Positions 43,101 to 50,774 of a DNA stretch of 64,000 nt are shown piece after piece. Under the pieces are notes generated by a model that saw only the letters and a program-made list of their open reading frames with translations, searched no databases and had not been told where the DNA came from. A program made the position numbers and the translations under genes. Numbering within the stretch: the first letter of the stretch is position 1; every line of letters begins with the position of its first letter. Location of the stretch: contig NZ_JAELUF010000006.1 of assembly GCF_016429195.1 (NCBI RefSeq), positions 1 to 64,000 of the forward strand, given 5' to 3'. The DNA comes from Brevundimonas sp. ASV9. Its GTDB lineage: Bacteria > Pseudomonadota > Alphaproteobacteria > Caulobacterales > Caulobacteraceae.

Positions 43101-44184
43101 CGACGGCCGTGCGCACCACGACGGCGTCGTGCAGCGACGCGGGAACCAGGCCAAGCGGCTCGACCACCGTCTCGTCGAAGCGGGCTGCCTGAATGACGTA
43201 GCAGGCCAGGAAAGGATCGCAGTTGCCCCCGTCCAGGGCGGCCTGACCCACCGCCCGAGCCTCCTCCCACGCCTCGCGCAGCAACAGACCCAGCACCTTG
43301 TTGATCACCGCCTTGGGCTCAGCCGGCGCAAGCGCATAGGCGGCGACCAGCAGGTCCGCCGCCCCCGCATCATCGCCCAGAGCCATGCGGCAGGCCCCGA
43401 TATTGGCCTTCACCCGAAAACGGATCCGGCCCGACGCCCCCTGCACCCGCCCCCAAAGCCGCTCAAGCCCGGCCTGCGCCGCCGTCGGATCCCCACCGTC
43501 GAGCACGGCGCGCAGATCGTCGATCTGGGCGTCCAGAACCTGTTCGACGCCGTCCGACCGGCTTTCGTCTTTGACGCTGCCCGCGACAGGCAGCCGCCGA
43601 AGGATCTCCCCTATCCCGGCTTCGAGACTGTCGAACCCCGCATCGGCATGATCCACCAGTCTGTCCATCACCGCGCCGGCCCGGGTCGTCTCCGCGAGCA
43701 GCTTCTCCCCGAACGGCGTGAAGCTCGGATCGAAGGCTTTGCGCGCCTCAGCGTCGTCGGCGATCTTCTCCTCGAGCGTGTTCCAGCCCCAGACGTGGCA
43801 TTCGATCGTCCGCCCCAAGGTGTGCTGTTCGAGAGCCAGGCTGTTGGCGACGACCTGTAACGGGGCGCTGTCTGGCGCCGTGGTCACCACGAAATACTCC
43901 CGCAGCGGGGGCGCGAAGGTCAGGGCCAGGGCGAACTCTGCCCGCAGCTCCTTCTCGGTCAAAGGTTTCCCGTCGCCCTTAAGCTTGCACTGGATGCCGA
44001 CCAGCTGGGACGGATCGCGATCCCGGCGCCCCAGGAGATCGACGCCTTGCTGCGCCTGTCCCCTGCGTCCGAACCGCTGGACGTTCGGATCGTTCAGCAG
44101 ACCTTGCCAGAGGATCACGCAGGCCCGCTCGAAAGCGGCGTCGTCCGACGGTTTGGGAATCTGGGTGGCGGCGAGTCGAGACAT
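40180..44184 (-). CDS. Large nuclease-TPR-GreA/B-C-like-PIN protein
   Basis: A 1334-residue protein. Residues 15-150 are a PD-(D/E)XK Mrr/Cap4-like nuclease: Glu19, then QGVDLLG (Asp49) and IQCK (Gln65-x-Lys67). Then come some 650 residues of degenerate TPR-like helical pairs (GDPTAAQAGLERLWGRVQGA, LALAYANETPARRRGVDFF). A GreA/GreB C-terminal-like segment follows (GRVTRDHPMVRAAYGLKLGETFVI). A PIN-like region comes next, with DLVLDTYAAWTAATMGLLP, SIDELKTL and LLVSEDRHYRDAV. I see no P-loop, so it is not a STAND NTPase. Two nuclease types in one chain with a transcription-factor-like domain suggests a defence or stress effector. It stands alone on its strand. Confidence 0.75.
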   Translation of the reverse strand: MSRLAATQIPKPSDDAAFERACVILWQGLLNDPNVQRFGRRGQAQQGVDLLGRRDRDPSQLVGIQCKLKGDGKPLTEKELRAEFALALTFAPPLREYFVVTTAPDSAPLQVVANSLALEQHTLGRTIECHVWGWNTLEEKIADDAEARKAFDPSFTPFGEKLLAETTRAGAVMDRLVDHADAGFDSLEAGIGEILRRLPVAGSVKDESRSDGVEQVLDAQIDDLRAVLDGGDPTAAQAGLERLWGRVQGASGRIRFRVKANIGACRMALGDDAGAADLLVAAYALAPAEPKAVINKVLGLLLREAWEEARAVGQAALDGGNCDPFLACYVIQAARFDETVVEPLGLVPASLHDAVVVRTAVVDFRRYRDDLGWRDAAKALAADHPDDFYARRLGAEAVLEAVINDAEFQRRRQLGPEMREPVRAATDTLADLWREARAGGLPLRPELAGLCANLVVGLHALDDQGAAVGAAREGMAAFPEEVELARYAAIVATDAGADDFVDELLPLLEQEPAGRLVAFRHYANRQDWPAVERLHAEALAAAPQEERAVIDVLGRVAVVHRTGGDRERALSALLDGVDEDPRAAVIVAGAATDLGFGDLADEAYDAARRLLTPDSHIARRLMVARLARRRGDWSAVADALDGWVDLGRDSEDLRVLALAYANETPARRRGVDFFNRLPGSIAGLPGYSQAAGLFHYNRGALGKAETALRRAVRGGSLLAVLALVETLRRRNRSAEIPALVAGLNLGEMEGDALDRMRFAQILAEFGDAEAAARLAYVVLQSAREEADVAMGYFGLFIEARTGVIPAVEVVGDDTWFAAESDDGSRAEFLIVADDPRPSEGRVTRDHPMVRAAYGLKLGETFVIDKGPAGPRTWTVSALKHKYLHAFHDITENFETRFPDAKGLWRFTAPEGDIQSTLDMIRRMGEADRERADLYLDKGLPLNMVGAVVTGSAVSFANYVRSLGETIRTTVGGTHELETAQATAHHRRSGDLVLDTYAAWTAATMGLLPLLSRMFARTLIAQSSIDELKTLRNRFDAEGESMSVSWTDGQFYRQIVSAEEGQAQRAYFDGQLETIDRYCVAAPVAAPDTLTPIEELIVKTFGAHAMDPAYLAADSLLVSEDRHYRDAVRQMVGVESVWLQPILILALNQALLSFEDYARHLVQLAWRRHGHVSIDALVFFEAARADDSAGLDDLVQLCRFLGGPDADMQSHLSVAAALINRMWLTQELSTLKRMKATGIVLDALLKEPKHLWAGVIAILRLGLAPIAAAYVRAWVIGHFLPWAEVQAEEQGLRTIEGAGIRQTLRYGRRRSGRRSTRGGEVSRRRRRGRVKEDQS

Positions 44185-44535
44185 CAGACGGTGATGCCTA
44201 TCACCGGTCGGTAGTAGGGCGAAGCCGACAATTCACCCTTTGTTCGGCGGCCTGGGACACAGGTTAGGCTGGTCGAAGCAGAACAGTCTCACGGAACAAT
44301 CGCCGGCGCCCTTATCAGTAACCCGACGCCTCAAGAAGGAAGCAGGACAACTGAGTCGTGCATTCGGTGCCGCACCAACGCCTTGCCCGATAGCGGACTT
44401 CGCCAATGACCGGCTTGAGTCAGGAGCGGAAATTCGAACAGGCGCGGCAGTCAGAGCTTCAAACGAGGGCTTGATTCTTCACTTGTGGGATGTGCGCGGA
44501 TGCGCCCGACGAAACTGCCCTAATGTGCATACCAA
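44185..44535. other. Right margin of the accessory island
   Basis: 351 bases with lower GC between the large nuclease gene and the amidohydrolase gene. The plus-strand frame at 44240-44620 shows no domain and atypical codon use. I see no tRNA, integrase or clear direct repeat here. Confidence 0.45.
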
Positions 44536-45531
44536 TCACCTGGTCCCGATGTGTCGTCGCCTCAGGGCTTCCGCTTCCTGTGACGAGAGGGGCAACAGCG
44601 CCATCGCGTCGTTCAGATAGCCGTCCAGCGGGCCTGAGAAGGGCCAGTCGGAACCGGGAACGAAACGCTCGACGCCGATGCCTCTCATGACTTCGACCAG
44701 CCGCGCACGGTCGTCCTGGGACGTCTCCGCATCAAAGACCTGGGCCAGATCGAAGAAGAGGTTGGGGAACTGAGTCGGCTGCTCATCCACGATCCGTCGA
44801 AACGCCTCCATGGCGTCCCAGGTGTTCGCGTTCAGGCCGCCCCAGCCGCCGGCATGGGCGATGACGACGGGGACATTGCGCGCGTGGGGCAGGACCTGTT
44901 CGACGAAGATGCGGACGTCGCGGGCGCCGTAGTCCTCCGCCCGGGTGCGCATATGGATCATGATGGTCAGGCCGGCGTCCGAGGCGGCGTCGAAGACGGC
45001 CGCGAGGCGGCGGACATGGTCGGGATGGCGCAGATCTACGCCGGAGTTGGTCAGGTGGAGCTTCAAACCCTTGGCGTAGGGTTCGCCTTTCCAGGCCCGG
45101 ATCTCCGCCAGGGCGTCCGGCGTCAGCGGATTGATCGAGACGAAGGCGACCAGTCGTCCCGGATGCGCCGCCGCCGTCGCCACGGTGAAGGCGTTGGCGT
45201 CGTGAACCCGGGTCGCCGCGTCCGGCAGCGGCGGAACCATCATCGGGCTTTCAGCCAAATAGGCCGTGGACATCATCCAGGCCGTCTGGACGCCCGCCTC
45301 GTCCATGTCCGCCAGCAGATCGTCGGCCGTCAGCGGTTCGACGAAGGCCGGATCGCAAGGGCCGATCCGGCCCGGACTGTTGCAGTACCTGGGCAGGATT
45401 TCCAGGATCGCGGGCGAATGGACGTGGACGTGATGGTCGGTGCGAACCGGCGTGCGGGTCTCGGCCATCACAGGCGTCGCAAGCAGCGCGGCCGAAACCG
45501 CGCTCGCCGCGACGAGGTGTCTGAAGGTCAT
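44536..45531 (-). CDS. Exported amidohydrolase-family (PF04909-like) protein, C-terminus shortened
   Basis: A 331-residue metal-dependent hydrolase with a signal peptide (VAASAVSAALLATPVMAET). The TIM-barrel motifs are DHHVHVHSP (metal-binding His), GLKLHLTN, MIHMRT, VVIAHAGGWGG and PGSDWPFSGP (the barrel-end Asp). The usual C-terminal NAxRLF-like helix is missing: the protein ends EAEALRRRHIGTR just where base composition changes, so its 3' end may have been cut by island insertion. Third gene behind the TBDR and S9 peptidase, 30 bp downstream, so probably acting on the products of that uptake pathway. Confidence 0.8.
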   Translation of the reverse strand: MTFRHLVAASAVSAALLATPVMAETRTPVRTDHHVHVHSPAILEILPRYCNSPGRIGPCDPAFVEPLTADDLLADMDEAGVQTAWMMSTAYLAESPMMVPPLPDAATRVHDANAFTVATAAAHPGRLVAFVSINPLTPDALAEIRAWKGEPYAKGLKLHLTNSGVDLRHPDHVRRLAAVFDAASDAGLTIMIHMRTRAEDYGARDVRIFVEQVLPHARNVPVVIAHAGGWGGLNANTWDAMEAFRRIVDEQPTQFPNLFFDLAQVFDAETSQDDRARLVEVMRGIGVERFVPGSDWPFSGPLDGYLNDAMALLPLSSQEAEALRRRHIGTR

Positions 45532-45561
45532 GTATGGAGGTCTGAAACGCGCCGGTGGGGC

Positions 45562-47505
45562 TTAGCGCGCGCCATCGCCGAGCAGCGTCTGTTTCCAGAA
45601 CAGAAGGCTGGTCCAGAAATAGTAGTCCTCGTTCTCCTTCTTGTGGAAACCGTGACCCTCGTTCTGCGCCAGCAGGTGCCAGGCCGTGCCGCCGTTATTG
45701 CGGACCGCGCTGACGATCTGGTCGGCTTCGGAGGCCGGAACGCGCGGGTCGTTGCCTCCGGTCGCGACCAGCAGCGGGATGGTGATCTTGTCCACGCTGG
45801 TCAGGGGCGAGATGGCCTGCAGCTGGGCGCGCTGAGCCGGGTCGCGCTCATCGCCGTATTCGACGCGCCGCAGGTCGCGACGATACGACTGGGTGTTTTC
45901 CAGGAAGGTGACGAAGTTGGAGATGGCGACGTAGCAGTTCGCCCCCTTCAGCCGGTCGCTGTAATGCACCGCCGTGGCGTAGCACATATAGCCGCCGTAG
46001 GAGACGCCGGTGACGGCGAACCGCGAGGCGTCCAGGTCGGGGCGGACCTCAAGCGCATCGAGGAAGGCGCCGATGTCCTTGACCGAATTCTCGCGCTGGA
46101 ACGGGCCGTTGTCGAGGTTGACGAAGCGCGTGCCATAGCCCGAGGAGCCGCGCACGTTCGGGAAGAAGATCGCCACGCCCAACTCGTTCAGCAGATAGTT
46201 TTGCGCGCCCAGGAAGTCGGGACGGGTCTGGCCTTCCGGTCCGCCGTGAATGTCGACGATCAGCGGACGCTTGCCGGGGAATTTGGTCGGGTCAGGCTGA
46301 TAGAGGAAGCCGGACACCGTCTCGCCGTCGAAGCTCTTCACCTCCACCAGCGTGGGTTCGATGTTGATCGCGGGGTTCAGGCCGCCGGTCTCGCTGTGGG
46401 TCCATTGGGTGACCGCCAGGCTCGTCGGATCGACGGAGAAGGCGTCGCCGGAGACGCGCGCGGACGACAGGCTCAGGCCGATCGCCCCCCAGGGCGCGAT
46501 GTCGATCGCCGGGCCGATGCTGTAGGGGATCACGCCGTCCGGCAGGCCGGAGACGACCCGCACCGCGCCCGTGGCGACATCCATGACCTTGAGGCGTGAG
46601 ACGCCCGCCTCATTGACCGCATAGGCGATGAAGCTCCCGTCCGGCGCCAGGGCGTAGTCGCTGACGTCCCACCGGGTCTCGGTGCTGACGGGGACGAAGC
46701 CCCCCTGCCCGATGCGTCCCAAGCGCAGGAAGTCGCTGTCCTTGTTCGACGTCGCCCAAACCGTGCCGTCGGCCGCATATTTGGGATCGACATAGGAGAC
46801 TTCAGCCGCCGGATCGGTCAGGGGCGTCATGCGGCCAGACGCAAGGTCCAGCTCATAGACGACGGCGTTATTAATCGACATCCGGTTCAGGACCAGGGCC
46901 TTGGTCCCGTCCTTGGAGAAGTCGGCGATATTCCAGCCGCCGCCGGACACCTGCGCGACCAGACGGTCGGTCGAGGGATTCTGAGGATCGACGACGTAGA
47001 GGTCCATGTCGGCGCCGTTACGCCGCGACGAAGCATAGCCGACGCGTTTGCCATCCGGGCTCCAGGCGCCGAACCAGTTGCGGCTCTTGCCGTCGGTGAT
47101 CCGGGTCAACCGGCCGCCGGACAGGGTATAGAGCTGGTAGAACTCATCCCCGCCATTGTCCTTCTGGACCAGCAGGGTCTGACCCGAGGGCGACAGGGCG
47201 CCGGCCAGGATCGGCTCCGCCTCGAAACTGATCTGGGTGCGGGCGCTGTCGGGACCGGCGACGACATGCAGCTGGTCGGTCGCGCCGAACCGGGTCTTGA
47301 CCAGCATCGATCGGTCGGCGGCGTTCCACCCCAGGAAGGCGGCGCGGCGGGCCTGAAGATAGGGCTGGGTCGCAGCGACCAGATCGTCCGGCACGGCTGG
47401 CAAACCGTCGGCAACGATCGCGGCCGGCTTGGGCGCTTCGGCGAAGGCGGCGGGCGCTGCGGACAGGGCGAGCGCCAGGGCCAGCGGGAGACGAGAGATC
47501 ATCAT
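45562..47505 (-). CDS. Exported S9-family prolyl oligopeptidase-like peptidase
   Basis: A 647-residue serine peptidase. It has a signal peptide (LPLALALALSAAPAAFAEA), a beta-propeller (GAWSPDGKRVGYASSRRNGADMDLYVVD), then the catalytic domain with Ser in VTGVSYGGYMC, Asp in GGNDPRVP and His in NEGHGF. It trims peptides in the periplasm. It lies 83 bp behind a TBDR and ahead of an amidohydrolase, forming a peptide uptake and degradation operon under a glycine riboswitch. It is shorter than the lasso isopeptidase of this window (823 residues) and has its own active-site surroundings. Start chosen at the signal peptide Met; the adjacent Met at 47502 is equivalent. Confidence 0.9.
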   Translation of the reverse strand: MMISRLPLALALALSAAPAAFAEAPKPAAIVADGLPAVPDDLVAATQPYLQARRAAFLGWNAADRSMLVKTRFGATDQLHVVAGPDSARTQISFEAEPILAGALSPSGQTLLVQKDNGGDEFYQLYTLSGGRLTRITDGKSRNWFGAWSPDGKRVGYASSRRNGADMDLYVVDPQNPSTDRLVAQVSGGGWNIADFSKDGTKALVLNRMSINNAVVYELDLASGRMTPLTDPAAEVSYVDPKYAADGTVWATSNKDSDFLRLGRIGQGGFVPVSTETRWDVSDYALAPDGSFIAYAVNEAGVSRLKVMDVATGAVRVVSGLPDGVIPYSIGPAIDIAPWGAIGLSLSSARVSGDAFSVDPTSLAVTQWTHSETGGLNPAINIEPTLVEVKSFDGETVSGFLYQPDPTKFPGKRPLIVDIHGGPEGQTRPDFLGAQNYLLNELGVAIFFPNVRGSSGYGTRFVNLDNGPFQRENSVKDIGAFLDALEVRPDLDASRFAVTGVSYGGYMCYATAVHYSDRLKGANCYVAISNFVTFLENTQSYRRDLRRVEYGDERDPAQRAQLQAISPLTSVDKITIPLLVATGGNDPRVPASEADQIVSAVRNNGGTAWHLLAQNEGHGFHKKENEDYYFWTSLLFWKQTLLGDGAR

Positions 47506-47588
47506 ACAGACCGTGAACTGGGAAAAGGAGAAGGGGTCGCCGGCTTCCAATGGGAGAGCGAAGCCGGCGACCAGACGCGCGCTTTGAA

Positions 47589-50303
47589 TTAGAAGCGGTA
47601 GCGCGCGCCGACTGTGACGTACCGACCGACGACGTCGTAGTACGGAGAATAGAGCGACCCATCCGGCGGAGACTTGTCGAACAGATTGGTCGCATTGGCG
47701 TAGAGCTCGACGCCGTCTGCGCCATAGTGCGCGAGGTCGGCCGTCAGCCCGAGATCGACATAGGTGAAGGCGTCGATATCGTTGTTCACGATCTTGACCG
47801 TGGTGTTGTAGAGGCCTTCCGAGATGTAGCGGGCGCGCAGGTTCGCGCCGAACACCTCGCCCTTCCAGCCGAGGCTCGCATTGACCCGAAGCTCCGGGAC
47901 GCCCAGGCCGAAGGCGTAACCCTGGGACTTCACATATTCGATCTCAGTGACGCCGTCGTCCGTCGTCAGGCTGTTGACCCAGGTCCCGACCAGACGCATC
48001 TGCACCCGCCCCGTCGCGCCGGGCACCCACAGGCCCGCGTCCGAGGAATAGGAGACTTCGGCGTCGATGCCATCGGTCTGATATTCGGCCAGATTGACAT
48101 AGGTGGACCGGGTGCGGATCAGATTGCCCGAAGCGTCGCGATCGACATTGGCGCAAAGGGCCGTATTGCCGTTGAAGCAGCGGTTGACCAGATCCTGAGG
48201 CGCGATGGTCGTGATCACATCGTCGATCTTGATGTTGTAGTAGTCGAGCGACAGGTTCAGGCCGGAGATGGACGGCGGCGACCAGGTCACGCCCAGCGTC
48301 AGGGTGTCCGCCGTTTCCGGCGCGAGGTTCGGATTCCCGCCGCCGTTGTTCAGCGTGTAGACGGTCTGGCCCTTCAGCGGGTCATTGATATTGTTATAGC
48401 CGGTCGTCGTGGTGGTGAAGAGCTCGGACAGATTGGCCGACCGGATATCGCGGGACTGGGTGATCCGCCCGCGGAAGCCGGGGAAGAATTCGTTGGTGGC
48501 GCCGACCTTCCACGACCAGATCGAACCCGTGGTGTCATAGTCCGAGATGCGCGCGGCGGCGTTGAATTCCAGATTGTTCAGGACCGGAAGATCGCGAACG
48601 ATCGGCACCAGGATTTCGCCGAAGGCTTCCTTGACGGTGAACTCGCCTGCCATGGCCGAGAAGCTGAAAGTCTGGAACGCCTTGGCGGCGTCCAGGGCGC
48701 CGACCCGCTGATCGGTCTGCTCTTTACGCGCCTCCAGACCGACGGCGATGGAGACGTCGCCCGCCGGAAGGCTCAAGGGCTCGCCGCGCAGGCTGACGCC
48801 GGCGACATCGAGCTTGGTCGTCGTGCGCTGCTGCGGCGTGCCGGTGACATAGTCGATCGCTTCCTGAGAGGGAGCGCCCAGGCCAAACAGGTTGATCGGC
48901 ACGCAGCCGGAGTTGGCGTTGGTCAGGGTCACGCGGCAGACAGCCTGGCCCGTCACCGGGCTGATGACCGAGTCGACCGCCTGGGCGTAGTTGGTGGTCA
49001 GCAGGAAGCCCGGCGTGTCGATATTGTTCTCGTATTCGCCGTGGCTGTAGTAGGCGCCCCAGCGCCAGCTGTCGCCGAACTCGCCGTCCAGGGCGAGGGT
49101 CGCCTGGGTCGTGACCCGCTCGAAGTCGATGGTCGAATAGGACAGGTCGGAGTTGAACCGGCCCATGGTGAAGGACGTCTGGCCCGCCGCCGCCATCTGT
49201 TGCTTGATCGCCGTGGACAGGAAGGCGTTGTCGCTCCGGATCGTCAGGTTGCCGCGGTTATGATCGCCGAACCAGACGTAGTTGTTCCACATCCGCGAAT
49301 GACGGACGTCCGCGGTGAGCCGCAGTGTGTCGGACAGCTCATAGGTGGCGCTGGCCAGACCAGCGTAGCGACGCTGCGGCGTCACCAGCGGGCTGAGGTC
49401 GTCGTTCGACGGCCCTTCGCCGCCGACCGTGTTCGTACCGACCACACGGCCGTAGTTGAAGGGCCGCAGCGTGCCGTCGGGATTGAACACCTTGCCCGCG
49501 TTCACGCCGGACAGGATCAGACCGCCGTAGGCGGCATTGGCGAAGCCGACGTTGGGGACGGTGACGAACCCGCCTGCGCCGTTCGACACCTGGGCCCAAC
49601 GCCCAATGGCCGGGCGTGAGGTCTTGGGCACCACCCCGTCATTGTCCAGATATTCGCCGCCGATGACAAAATGACCGCGGCCGTCGGCGAACGGCGTACC
49701 CCAGGCCGCCTCGAAACGTTGCTGTTCGGCGTCGTCGAAGGACGAAATGCCATATTCGGCGCCCAGCTTGCCGCCGGTGAAGAAGCGGTCGATGCCGATG
49801 TTCACCACGCCGGCGACGGCGCCCGAACCCCAGGCCGCAGAGGCCCCGCCGGTGACGACATCGACGCTCTTCACCAGGACGGTCGGCACGCTATTGAGAT
49901 CATTCTCGCTCGACACCCGTCTTCCATCGATCAGCACCAGAGTACGATTGATGCCGAGGCCGCGCAGATCGACCGGCGCATTGCCGGCGCCCGTGTTGGT
50001 TCCGGTGGTCTGGGGCGAACTGCTGGCCTTGAACTGGGGCATATCGTTGAGCGCGGCCGCGATGTTCTGGCGGGCGCCGACGGATAGGTCCTCCGCGGTC
50101 AAGCGGACTGTCGGCGTCGGCGCCTGGAAGCCGGCCCGGTCGATTCGCGAAGCAGTGACGACGATATCGTCGACCGAAGCGGCGGTCTCTTGGGCAGACT
50201 GGGCGTCTTGCGCGCGAGCGAGACCGGCGCACGAAAGCAGGACGACGGCGCTGCAGCAGGTGGTCAGATGGCGGTTGAGTCGAGACAAGGCGATAGTCCT
50301 CAT
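47589..50303 (-). CDS. TonB-dependent receptor under glycine riboswitch control
   Basis: A 904-residue outer-membrane receptor: signal peptide (SAVVLLSCAGLARAQ), TonB-box region VDDIVVTASRIDRAG, plug (GINRTLVLIDGRRVSSENDLNSVPT, VDVVTGGASAAWGSGAVAGVVNIGIDR) and barrel, ending YVTVGARYRF. This VLIDGRR/VDVVTGGASA plug belongs to a class often paired with peptidases and thought to take up peptides. There is no STN domain, so no sigma signalling. The start at 50303 follows a GGGGAGGGG ribosome site that can fold into a hairpin. The S9 peptidase and amidohydrolase lie downstream. Peptide import is inferred from neighbours and the riboswitch. Confidence 0.92.
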   Translation of the reverse strand: MRTIALSRLNRHLTTCCSAVVLLSCAGLARAQDAQSAQETAASVDDIVVTASRIDRAGFQAPTPTVRLTAEDLSVGARQNIAAALNDMPQFKASSSPQTTGTNTGAGNAPVDLRGLGINRTLVLIDGRRVSSENDLNSVPTVLVKSVDVVTGGASAAWGSGAVAGVVNIGIDRFFTGGKLGAEYGISSFDDAEQQRFEAAWGTPFADGRGHFVIGGEYLDNDGVVPKTSRPAIGRWAQVSNGAGGFVTVPNVGFANAAYGGLILSGVNAGKVFNPDGTLRPFNYGRVVGTNTVGGEGPSNDDLSPLVTPQRRYAGLASATYELSDTLRLTADVRHSRMWNNYVWFGDHNRGNLTIRSDNAFLSTAIKQQMAAAGQTSFTMGRFNSDLSYSTIDFERVTTQATLALDGEFGDSWRWGAYYSHGEYENNIDTPGFLLTTNYAQAVDSVISPVTGQAVCRVTLTNANSGCVPINLFGLGAPSQEAIDYVTGTPQQRTTTKLDVAGVSLRGEPLSLPAGDVSIAVGLEARKEQTDQRVGALDAAKAFQTFSFSAMAGEFTVKEAFGEILVPIVRDLPVLNNLEFNAAARISDYDTTGSIWSWKVGATNEFFPGFRGRITQSRDIRSANLSELFTTTTTGYNNINDPLKGQTVYTLNNGGGNPNLAPETADTLTLGVTWSPPSISGLNLSLDYYNIKIDDVITTIAPQDLVNRCFNGNTALCANVDRDASGNLIRTRSTYVNLAEYQTDGIDAEVSYSSDAGLWVPGATGRVQMRLVGTWVNSLTTDDGVTEIEYVKSQGYAFGLGVPELRVNASLGWKGEVFGANLRARYISEGLYNTTVKIVNNDIDAFTYVDLGLTADLAHYGADGVELYANATNLFDKSPPDGSLYSPYYDVVGRYVTVGARYRF

Positions 50304-50310
50304 AAAGATG

Positions 50311-50330
50311 ACGCCCCTCCCCAGGGGTGT
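50311..50330 (-). promoter_or_regulatory. Hairpin sequestering the TBDR ribosome-binding site
   Basis: On the minus strand ACACCCCT GGGG AGGGGCGT: an 8-bp stem with one wobble pair that buries the GGGGAGGGG Shine-Dalgarno about 10 bases before the ATG at 50303. It would let the riboswitch act on translation. Inferred from sequence only. Confidence 0.5.
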
Positions 50331-50367
50331 CTGCGCGAGCGACGCTCTGCGGCGTCGTTTCGCCCCC

Positions 50368-50540
50368 GCTGTCATCGGGCCTGAGAGTTTCGGGGCCTGT
50401 CCGCCCTTTTCTCCTTCGGCGAGGGCGGATCCCCCGGACCCGTCCTGCTCTCCAGCGTTCCTTCAGCAAGACGGTCCGTTTGCCTGAGCGTTTCCGGGGC
50501 GGTTGCGCCTTCGGCGTCGGCCGGAGCCGATCTCTCCCGC
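50368..50540 (-). promoter_or_regulatory. Tandem glycine riboswitch
   Basis: Two aptamers on the minus strand. The first, from 50540, has GGGAGAGATCGG, then CGCCGAAGGCGCAACC, then GGAAACGCTCAGGCAAACGGACC down to about 50473. The second, from about 50456, has CTGGAGAGC, then CGCCGAAGGAGAAAA, then CGAAACTCTCAGGC near 50378, followed by a closing segment to 50368. The GGAGAG, GCCGAAGGAG-AA and GAAAC-CTCAGGC blocks are the conserved glycine riboswitch core, and the short spacing is the usual cooperative tandem. It lies in the 5' leader of a TBDR/peptidase operon instead of the usual gcv or transporter genes. Some 65 bases separate it from the start codon. Confidence 0.9.
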
Positions 50541-50774
50541 CTTGCTGTGCCCGAGTAAGATCGACCCCAGCTTCGGTGTCAAATCCGTCATTAGAGCAAT
50601 TTCATTGCCTCTTACAGCTTACTCTTGTATTTATTCGCCCCGTTAGGGTGAGCTGCATTACCCTTGGCCGCGTTCACCAGACGCGTTGGCGCGGCCATGA
50701 CGGCAGGGTGACAGAAACGCCGGCCTATGACTTTTTGGACTTATCCACAGGAACGCTCAGGTCCGCAGGAACGC

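Noticed and set aside
42100-43860. A 586-codon plus-strand frame opposite the large nuclease gene
   Set aside because: Antisense shadow; the minus-strand frame has the recognisable nuclease and repeat motifs.
40180-44184. Large nuclease protein as an Avs-type STAND NTPase
   Set aside because: The N-terminal nuclease is similar in style, but I could not find a Walker A motif anywhere in the chain.
30690-44540. The accessory island as a prophage or integrative element
   Set aside because: No integrase, structural phage gene, tRNA target or clear terminal direct repeat could be seen.
45562-47505. The second S9 peptidase as another lasso isopeptidase
   Set aside because: No precursor, B or C gene lies nearby, its TBDR lacks an STN domain, and no FecI/FecR accompanies it; peptide scavenging fits better.
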